This document shows positions 49,206-60,200 of a stretch of DNA of 64,000 nucleotides, in pieces. A program made the translations under genes and the position numbers. The stretch's first letter is position 1. Every line of letters begins with the position of its first letter. The notes below the pieces were generated by a model. The model was given only the letters and a program-made list of their open reading frames with translations. It was not told where the DNA came from and searched no databases. The stretch lies in the NCBI RefSeq assembly GCF_932526225.1, contig NC_064038.1:1240001-1304000 (forward strand), read 5' to 3'. This DNA comes from Nematostella vectensis (taxonomy: Eukaryota; Cnidaria; Anthozoa; Actiniaria; Edwardsiidae).

Positions 49206-52200
49206 ATGAAGTGTGTTACAGAAGCAGCTGTATTGTCACTTGTTCTCGCTACATTTGTAGGATCAGTGCAAGGTTTGTATTGTCACTTGTTCTCGCTACA
49301 TTTGTAGGATCAGTGCAAGGTTTGTATTGTCACTTGTTCTCGTCACATTTGTAGGATCAGTGCAAGGTTTGTATTGTCACTTGTTCTCGCTACATTTGTA
49401 GGATCAGTGCAAGGTTTGTATTGTCACTTGTTCTCGTCACATTTGTAGGATCAGTGCAAGGTTTGTATTGTCACCTGTTCTCGTCACATTTGTAGGATCA
49501 GTGCAAGGTTTGTATTGTCATTATACCCAACCCAGAGTTATTATGAGTTCTACATAAATAGCAATTCCAAAAAACACGACCTGAAATGTTCTACATGAAT
49601 AGCAATTCCAAAAAAACACGACCTGAAACGTGTTTACCGGCGTAGAGGACACGACGGAAAAACCCTGAACATGCGCACTTTTTCCGAAGAGATGGAGAAA
49701 GAAGATACAATTTCTTACAATGGCCATCAGTCCCTTGTATTCCGGACTGACTTTCACTTTTCAAAACACAAATAACGTGTGGCCAAAATGAACATATACC
49801 CAGATTTTGATTATTATTTTCTTGATCATCCTTGCGCTTGCGGGCTCAGGGACGAAAAGCTCAAATTTTAATGACACTTAACAGAAAGACGCATCAATTA
49901 AAAAAAGTCGCATTTGATATATTGTTTGATATTAATTCCTAAGTCTTACGGAAATTTTCCGCCTTAACGAGCTTATTGGAAACGTCAAGACATGTTTTCC
50001 TTTTATGTCGGCGTAGTGTAAATTGCGTGTGAACGTAGAAAAGCGAATGTGATTCCTAAAGAAGAAGAAGAAAAAGTAACTCCCATTTGAAGGGAGATGA
50101 AAACTCCGTGCAAAACTTGGTGCAAAAACGTATTTTCCGTACATTCCTGGCAAATTCCCAGTACGGAAATTGCAGGGGGAGGAATGGAGATTTTCTGGGG
50201 AAATTCATTCCGTGGATGTGTAAATATCCTTTTCTGTGACAAATTAATGTATGCCAAACCAGTGATGCTTATCAGGCTGCTCTTATTTTGAATCCTGTGT
50301 TTTAAATATTCCTAGGAAGATTCAGAAAGATTTTTAACAAATTATTATTTCTTTAGGAACAGGTTTCTGTGCGTCCAACCCCTGCACCATAGGCACGTGC
50401 ATGGAATCACCGAGCGGCTACTACTGCACCTGTCAACCGGGGTACTCCGGGGCAGGCTGTAGAACACGTAAGTACGTACGACTAGAGTAAAGCTTTTTTT
50501 TAAATCGTGAAGGATAACGACTCACTACTCGACATTTCGAGACTCGATATCTCGATATTCGATACTCCGATAGTCGATATTCTACATATTGTTCCTTGAA
50601 ACCCTATTGTCTGCTCCCCGACATCTCGATGTTCGACATTTTGTTCTTTCACACCTTATTGTGAACTCCTCGATACCAAGGGACTCGACACTTAGACACA
50701 TTCGGGTAAAGCCGAATAGGGCTTCGATAAACACCTCGATACTTTAAACCTCGATATTTCACACCTCGATACTCGACACCTTAAAACCATGATATTAGAC
50801 AATTTGATACTCGACACCTTCAAACCTTGATATTCGACACCTCGATACTCGACACCTTAAAACCATGATATTAGACAATTTGATACTCGACACCTTAAAA
50901 CCTTGATATTCCACATCTCGATACTCGACACCTTCAAAACCTGATATTCGACACCTTGATACTCGACACCTTAAAACTATGATATTCGACACCTCGATAT
51001 TCGACACCTTAAAACCTTGATATTCGACAACTCGATACTCGACACCTTAAAACCTTGATATTTAACTTCTCGGTACTCGGAGAGTGGTAAATATATCTTG
51101 ATATAGCTGTTTTAGTTTACGAGTCGAGACTGGTTTTTGGTGGACTTCGTACACAACTTTCAAATTCTTTCATTCTACCTCTTTCCCAGCTTTAGATCGT
51201 TCACAACAATAACAATATCTATAGTGGTTCGCTTTACTAGGGCAAGATTTTAGGGGGGTTGAACCCCCTCTTGGGCTGCCTGTGGAAAGTGCCATGTGCG
51301 AAAAATGCCACCCATCCCTTATGTCTCTAATTGGTGCTCAGAAAGGAGAGCGTTGGATTTCCTAGGGGGACATAGGATAATACAGTATTTCTATATTGTG
51401 CTAATGATGTTATAGAGATTGATTACTGCATTATATCTTGTGGTTATACTGTGGATATGTTGTGTTATCCTGCTATAGAGATCGACTACTGCAAGCCAAA
51501 CCCTTGCTATAACAGCGCTACATGTAAAGGATTCCATATCGAAGGGTGCGGAGGCTACTCATGCGTATGTCCCCCAAACTTCACGGGAAAACTGTGCGAA
51601 AAGGGTGAGTGCCTTCAACAAGTTTAAAGAAAACCATATGTCATATAAGCGTGAAACAAGGTAACCATGCTGCCATTTCTTAAAAGGAAATTATCTGAAT
51701 CTGAAAAAAGTGAAAGCTTATTAAACACGGTAGCTTTAGGGTAAATTATTTGTGAGCAACTTGAAGCTGCAGCTCTTGATAAGTCGGTCCTTATTTATGA
51801 TATATTTGTGTTCTTTTCCTTTCATTTTCTTTTTTTCTTCTTTTCTTTTTTACATTTTCATCGATTTCAGAAATATCACCCTGCAGCCCTGACGTCAACC
51901 CTTGTGTGAATGGGATATGCAAGTCGGTGGGCGGGGAGATTCGGTGCACCTGCCCAGGAGGATGGACCGGGCAAAGATGTGAGACCAGTAAGTCCCTCTC
52001 ACACAAATATTCGCGACGTGCGTTGCAGAACATCTGAGCTTAACGACATTGACTGAGCTTAATGATTTTGTGTTGTGCAAAATGCATAAGTATAGATTCA
52101 CGTTTGATATGGAAGTAAGACCGATATTGCTGCAATGAATAGTGGCACTACCGTCTCTTGATGCCAGGAATCTTTTTCTGTCAGCATTTATGGCGTCCTT

Positions 52201-54212
52201 AGAAAAAAATACTATTGCCAGCCTGGACAATAGCTGAAATTTGGCTGTCACTCATGTATATGGCCTAAGATGTTGCAGCTCATACACAAATGTAATACTC
52301 CCCTGCAGGCATCACGTTAGAAAACCCGAGAGTCAGTAGAAATAGCTACGCGGGCTTCCTGTGATGAACATATGCGGAGGGGGAAGGGGACAAAACACCC
52401 GAATTGGCTTTTTTTCTGCTGCTATCAGTGCAAAAGCGCTTTGCCTGCGGAAGAGGCTAAAAGAATGTAATACTCATAGTTTTTCTAACTTTTCTTGAGT
52501 TATTGACTGTCAAGTATTTAGACTGTACTCTATGACGCAACAAGATATTTTATTTTTTGTTTGATCTATTTATATATATATATATATATATGAAAATCGA
52601 GGCACAATTTTTGGGAAAGAAAACTTGAAAACAAGTCCTTAGATTCCAACTTATTTTCCAAAAAAGTTGTTTCGACAAAAGCTTATGCAAGGTGGTAACA
52701 AGAACAGATCCTTCGCCTTCCCAGCTCGCGCGCGATAAAAAAATAAAAAAAACAAGGTGGCGGTCACGACTCGGCGCAGGGCGAAAAACACCAGTTGAAA
52801 GCCGGAAGCGGGTTGAATTGCCGATAAAAAAGGTTAAGCTGGATGGACTATGCTTTGAAAATAAATATTACATATTGTCTTTGGATGCCTTCTGATCTAC
52901 ACCAAGGCTTTTGCCTTTGCCGTCCTCGTTGCGTCCATCTTGCGTAAGTTTCCTAATGTGAATTTTGCCACTAAAATACCTTTGGCTTTGGGCTGACAAA
53001 ATCATTCTGAATTGTCTTCTAGGGCTCGGCGGGTCCATAGGCTCCTTGGAGTTTTGTGAGGGCAAACCCTTCGGCAACTACGCCGACACTGCCAGATGTG
53101 CTGGGTTTATTTCGTGCGCCTCTAATGGGATGACGAGACAGGCATGTCCGAGTGGCACCCAGTGGCAAACAACTGGACCTGGCGTTGGCATTTGCACGTG
53201 GCCCTCTTTATCTGACTGTAAGTATATTCAGTCATTTTCTATGCCATATCACAGGCGCCATAGGGTCAGTACGCAGCTCTTACAAGCTGCAATTTGATTG
53301 GGCAAATGAACAATATCCGCACCTCGACACAAAGAACGAGAAGAATAGAGACAAAAGAACTCCTTTGTAGAAGAAAGATAATAAGAATAAGCTGCGTACT
53401 TACTCGCGCCATATCACAGGCGCCATATCACAGGCGCCATATCACGGGCGCCATATCACAGGCGCCATATCATAGGCGCCATATCACAGGCGCCATATCA
53501 CAGGCGCATACCCATGATTAGCTGAGGGGCTGTGCAGTCATAGGCATTATATGGAAAAAGCACATGGTATTTGAGGCGACCAAGGCGGTCCTAGGCACGT
53601 ATCTGTATATTAAGGTACCGACCATTTGGTATCTGGGCACGGCCTGCAACGAGATTCCGATAGCAAAATGGAGGAGTGATGTAGAAGGCCCCCTTTTTAT
53701 CCAATTCGCTCATGCTTCGTAGTTTTGTCTACGAGTAGCACGTCTATTGCGAACCGGTAGTGGACTTTCCGTAGTTGTGTGTGGTGTGTGTGTGTGTGTG
53801 TGTGTGGGGGGGGGGGGGGCTACCAAACCCTGGGTACGGGCCTGGTATACTCTTGATTAAAGTCTGGTTAATGTAGCATGCTAAATTTGTTTCTTAAATG
53901 TTATTTAGAGATTTTTAACATATGTTTTACATATAACTTGTCTTCCCATATTGACAAGGTATATGGTTGACCACAGGGATTTTCTAAACAAGTTTTCAGC
54001 TGTGCCTTATGCTACGCCTTGTAGGTGGAAGTGCTGATGGCAATTTCTGTCGAGGCAAAGCTGATGGCGACTACCCCGACACGTCGAGATGCGACGGCTA
54101 TGTTTCCTGTGTCAGCGGTTATATCTACTACATGCCATGCCCAGCAGGGACCCAATGGAAAAACGCCGAGGACGCATGCGTGGACCCTTCAGCATCTGAC
54201 TGTGGAATCTAG
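49206..54212 (+). CDS. Short form: signal peptide, three EGF modules, two chitin-binding type 2 domains
   Basis: Exons 49206-49272, 50357-50467, 51479-51604, 51871-51987, 53023-53217 and 54025-54212 join in phase to 267 aa with a stop at 54210. The last two exons each encode a six-Cys peritrophin-A/ChtBD2 (CBM14) domain: FCEGKPFGNYADTARCAGFI ... CPSGTQW and FCRGKADGDYPDTSRCDGYV ... CPAGTQW. AATAAA hexamers at 54312 and 54380 provide a polyadenylation site before the next EGF exon. Exon 51871-51987 ends in phase 1, and both 53023 and 54650 accept phase 1, so the two outputs can be alternative 3' ends. The family binds chitin in extracellular matrix. The alternative, that the chitin-binding exons belong to a separate nested gene, is discussed in the findings. 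Confidence 0.75.
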
Positions 54213-57200
54213 AGACGGCTTTGCTATTAGCTATGCAAATAATAGAAAATAAGACGCTAAACATTTATAAAACCTGTTTTTGTAGTTGATATACCATAAC
54301 TATAATGCAGAAATAAACAATTAACGTTGAAATCAAAACTCGAGTTACAAATGTGTAAAAAGGTTCATAAATAATTCCTAATAAAATATTCATGAATGTC
54401 TTTTTATTCTTTTTTTTTACAATCCCTTATGTAAAAGCTAAGGAAAAAGAACAAGTGTCAAGCTATCATTGAAGGCTACAAGCAGCATACAATATTTTTA
54501 ACAAAGGCTTTACAGCTGAGGCGATAAAAAGCGCAACATCTTAGCACGAGGAAAGGAAAAAAAAATAATTTCTAAAACAAAAAAAATGTTGTCACGTGTT
54601 TGCAATAAATTGCTTGCGCTTTTACAAAAGTCTATTTTCACCTCCACAGAAACAAGGTGCTTTCTCGGTCTGTGCATGAACGGCGGCACATGCGCAGAAG
54701 GCATGGCAGATCACGTGTGGTACTGCCTTTGTTCCGCTAATTACACAGGCGATCAATGTGAAACAGGTTTGTAACACGGCATGGCAGATCACGTGGGGTA
54801 CTGCTTTTGTTGCACTAATTACACAGGCGATCAATGTGAAACAGGTTTGTAACACGGCATGGCAGATCACGTGTGGTACTGCCTTTGTTCCGCTAATTAC
54901 ACAGGCGATCAATGTGAAACAGGTTTGTAACACGGCATGGCAGATCACGTGTGGTACTGCCTTTGTTCCGCTAATTACACAGGCGATCAATGTGAAACAG
55001 GTTTCTAACGCGTCCTGGTAGTGAACGTCTTTAAACTCTAAAATTATTTTCGTACACAATGTTTTTGTACTTTATGCAAATGAAGACTATTTTTCAGCTG
55101 TTAACGATTGCTCGAGTAATCCCTGCTTGAATGGAGGAAAATGCTGTAACGAGAACGACGCGCGTGGATACTCGTGTCAGTGTCTGGCGGGGTTTTCCGG
55201 AAGAAGATGTGAAAATGGTATGCTGATAGCAAACCTTACAGCGTATACACCTATTACAACAACAATAACAACAGAAACGTTTACATTTGCATGGCGAGTG
55301 GGAAATGGAAAATTTGACTGACCGCCGCCTATTGTGTAGTTTCAGCATATCAAGAAAATTGAGCCAAAAATTGTCGTTTTTGCCAAACGCGGTCACTTCC
55401 ATATAAGGAAACTAATATATTCCTTATTTGGAAAATCTGCATGATTCTTGTAATTTTTAAGGTGAGCGTACCCCAGGGGCTTCGTAAATTTTATGACTCG
55501 TAACCAGAACTGAAAAACGTTACTGTGACCATCTTCAGTTAGTTGAGAAGGTCCCTGAAAAGAAATTAAGTTTCCTCGGTACCAAACCCCTAAAACGACA
55601 ACGTTTTCTTCATATGAAAATATCCATACCCCACCCTATTGAGGGGTCGAAGGTATTTCCGGAATTCCCCCTCCCCTGGAAAAAAAATAAATACAGTTAC
55701 TGTTAAGAAAAAAAGGGCATTTTACCCCCCTACCCTCTGGAAATTCCTGGGCGTTTGAACCCCCCCCCCCAAGAATTTCCAATCCCCTCAATGGGGGGGG
55801 GGGGGGGGTATGGATTTTCTGGAACTACACATTACATTTTAATAATGTAGACGTTTATAAAAATAAAGATAACAAATAAGCTAATAGAATGATGTATCCA
55901 CATTTATGTATTCTTTAGAAATGATGCGTCTTTAGTTTGTTTGTAGAACTGCCATTTTACATTTGCCATTCGCCATTTGTATAGATTTGAACCCTTGTAT
56001 CCCGTGCCTTAATGGCGGACAATGTGTGGAGTTTAATGGCGTGTTCAAGTGCGTCTGTGCGGCAGGTTGGTTTGGAGTTCATTGCGATCAGAGAATAGGT
56101 AAGTGACGATGACAAAGTAGAGATTAGTGGGGAGGGGAAGTCTTACATCAAGTTCATATTGGCAAAACGAGTTACACTCGTTTTAGAGAAATGCTCGAAA
56201 ATTGCTAAATTATCACAATTCTATTCTAAGTCAGGGTTATGATACACTATTTGTATATAATTTAAAATTAACCACGAAATTTTGAAAGACGTTCAGAGTA
56301 AACATGTCTCGGCGTAGTGGGAACGCGGCTTTTTCAGAGAGAATGGTAATTCAGCGGAGCCGTGGCGGTGGGAGTGGCTCTAGGTGTACGGACATCTCAA
56401 TAATTATGAAAGGTATATCATTTCAGTATACCAGGGTGTGATTTTGGATTTCTATTTTGTACAAACAATGTGCCCTACTTCCTTAGTATTCATGACAGTT
56501 CTATCTCTGTGAAATTTAATTCATCCTGATTAAAAAAACAAAACAAAACAAGCCAACAGTGGCAGGCAAGTTGGATGCAAGCTTTTCGATGTCTGACTTC
56601 ATTTCATCTTTTTGATGTCTGACTTCATCTCATCTTTTTGATGTCTGACTTCATCTCATCTTTTTGATGTCTGACTTCATCTCATCTTTTTGTCTGACTT
56701 CATCTTATCTTTTTGTCTGACTTCATCTCATCTTTTTGTTTGACTTCATCTCATCTTTTTGATGTCTGACTTCATCTTATCTTTTTGTTTGACTTCATCT
56801 CATGTCTGCCTTCATTTCATGTCTGACTTCATCTTATCTTTTTGTTTGACTTCATCTCATCTTTGTGTCTGTCTTCATCTCATCTTTTTGATGTCTGACT
56901 TCATCTCATCTTTGTGTCTGACTTCATCTCATCTTTGTGTCTGACTTCATCTTATCTTTTTGTGTGCCTTCATCTCATCTTTTTGTCTGACTTCATCTTA
57001 TCTTTTTGTGTGCCTTCATCTCATCTTTTTGTCTGACTTCATCTCATGTCTGACTTCATCTCATCTTTTTGTCTGACTTCATCTCATGTCTGACTTCATC
57101 TCATCTTTTTGTCTGCCTTCATCTCATGTCTGACTTCATCTCATCTTTGTGTCTGCCTTCATCTCATCTTTGTGTCTGACTTCATCTCATCTTTTTGTTT

Positions 57201-60200
57201 GACTTCATCTCATCTTTTTGTTTGACTTCATCTCATCTTTGTGTCTGTCTTCATCTCATCTTTTTGTTTGACTTCATCTCATCTTTTTGTTTGACTTCAT
57301 CTCATCTTTGTGTCTGTCTTCATCTCATCTTTTTGTTTGACTTCATCTCATCTTTGTGTCTGTCTTCATCTCATCTTTTTGTCTGACTTCATCTCATGTC
57401 TGACTTCATCTCATCTTTTTGTCTGCCTTCATCTCATGTCTGACTTCATCTCATCTTTGTGTCTGCCTTCATCTCATCTTTGTGTCTGACTTCATCTCAT
57501 CTTTTTGTTTGACTTCATCTCATCTTTTTGTTTGACTTCATCTCATCTTTGTGTCTGTCTTCATCTCATCTTTTTGTCTAACTTCTTCTCATCCAACAGT
57601 CACCACCAGCACCTCGTATTCATCATCAAGGCTGACATCCACGTCCCACGTGACCACCACAACAACCCCAAACCTTTGCTCGTACTCTCCTTGCCAGAAT
57701 GGAGGCACATGTGAAGCTCACGGCGACTCGTACCATTGTATCTGCCCTATGGGCTGGTATGGAACATATTGTACCTTTGGTAAATAGATATAATACACTA
57801 GTAATTCCAAAGGGGAATTCCTCTAGATATAATAAAGTAGCTACTTGAGGTTCACAAAAATGAGTGTTGCAGGCGCGTAATCAGGATTAGTTACGCAGTC
57901 ATATGAATAATATGGAAAAAGCATAGTATTTGAAGATACATTATGTGTTGAATGGACATACTGGTGAGATGGAAGAGCTTTACGTTTACATGCATTACTC
58001 CACAAAGGCAGAGCCATAACGTGAAGGTATAAAAGAATTTAAATACAATAATCTTACTAAATAGATGCGAGAAAACTGTCAATAGTGGTCTGGGTGATAG
58101 CGCCACCAGGAAGCATTCCACATTCTTATTGCATGTGGGAAAAAGCTTTCCAAATTAATTTGTCACTGTCATCTATTGTAAATTATTATCTCGAAGGGGG
58201 CTTCTATTCGCATCGTGCATACATACAAGGTTTTCCGTCGGTTTACAGTGTAAGATGGAGTATCGCATCGTATTTGATAGATCCATATATAGATATTCAT
58301 TATAGACTTCCATGGACTGCTTCATGACTAAAATATTTTTTCGTAGGGGCGTACAAAGCTCTTCACTCCTCAGGGTTTTAATAAGTTTACATGATTTTGA
58401 GAATTGTCCTGGTTATTAAGGCTATCTATAATATGTTTTAAAACTTGCTTTTTAAGAAGATTTTTATTGCATTTGCAAGATCTTTTGTTCAGCGTCGCAA
58501 GGTCCGGTCTGACGGGTATATTTCTAGTGAGCACAGATTACATTTCTGGTGAAGTTCGAGTACCAACGTAGATGTATAGATCTATATATTTGACTTTGCA
58601 GGCTTGTGCGAGTACATGTATAGATCTATATATTTGACTTTACAGGTTTGTGCGAGTACATGTATAGATCTATATATTTGACTTTACAGGGTTGTGCGAG
58701 TTCATGTATAGATCTATATATTTGATTTGCAGGCTTGTGCGGGTTCATGTATAGATCAGATATATTTGACTTTGCAGGCTTGTGCGAGTACATGTATAGA
58801 TCTATATATTTGACTTTACAGGGTTGTGCGAGTTCATGTATAGATCTATATATTTGACTTTGCAGGCTTGTGCGAGTACATGTATAGATCTATATATTTG
58901 ACTTTGCAGGCTTGTGCGAGTACATGTATAGATCTATATATTTGACTTTACAGGGTTGTGCGAGTTCATGTATAGATCTATATATTTGACTTTACAGGGT
59001 TGTGCGAGTACATGTATAGATCTATATATTTGACTTTACAGGCTTGTGCGAGTTCATGTATAGATCTATATATTTGATTTGCAGGCTTGTGCGAGTACAT
59101 GTATAGATCTATATATTTGACTTTACAGGGTTGTGCGAGTTCATGTATAGATCTATATATTTGACTTTACAGGTTTGTGCGAGTTCATGTATAGATCTAT
59201 ATATTTGACTTTGCAGGCTTGTGCGAGTTCATGCCCGACTTGTGTAAGAATGGGGGGGCATGCAGGCTGCGTGCGCCTGATTGGGCGTACTGCGAGTGCC
59301 TCATGGGATACACTGGAGACCATTGTGAAGGTGAGAATCAGCGACCCTCTGCCACGGTCCTCAGAGAATGCACATCTTGCGATCACAGCCAACACAACTT
59401 ATCACGCACGCATTTTACACACCACATAACGTTTTTAGGTGAGAATCAGAAATAGAAGCAAGAGTATCGTGAACCCCTTGAAGGAATAAAGTTTTGCATG
59501 TGTTATTTGATCCCGGTGGGTTTGGGTTGGGTGGGTGGGGAATTACTTATTTTAAGTGATCCCTTATAGTTTGAGTCTCTTTTTAAGAGCACCTTAAATC
59601 CTAGAATTAGGGCCCCGAATGGTCCACCGAAATTTCGATGTGCTTGCAGTTTTCGGCTAATGTTCGGATGCTCGCGCAATTTTTCCGCCGTTCTCGCATA
59701 CTCGCGCAATTTTTTCCGTCGTGCTCGATTTATTCAAGAACTAAAAATGCTTGGTCTCGCATAAAAAAACGGGTTGCTTGTAAGCTCGCAAGTGCTCGCC
59801 AAAGACCATTCGAGGGCCCTAGAATTGGGACTAATATTTCAATCACAATCTAGAAACTCAATAAACATCATGTATCATTATAGCCCCGCCCATATAGCGC
59901 CAACATTGTCCAGAATCACCCCCTCCCCCCAGCCTCGTTCAGCTGATCACATGACCTTGCAGCATCTACTATGATGTTTATGTTGGCCGACTTCGAGGCC
60001 CTCGTGCAATGTGTATGATATATATGGTTTAGGGTATGTAGCTTTGTAAGGTTTTTTTCTTTGAAGATTGTAATGTTAACGCTCAGTTGCCATTATCTTT
60101 TAGCGTATTACGAGTCTATCCCCTGATATAAAGTAATAAGGGCGGCTCTTGAGGTGTGGATTAGAAGGGCAGGTACAACTTTTAGATTTTATTTGCTTTT

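Noticed and set aside
52692-52895. 67-codon basic frame before the chitin-binding exons
   Set aside because: The composition is Lys/Arg-rich but there is no recognisable domain, and it is in a different frame from the signal-peptide-like stretch.
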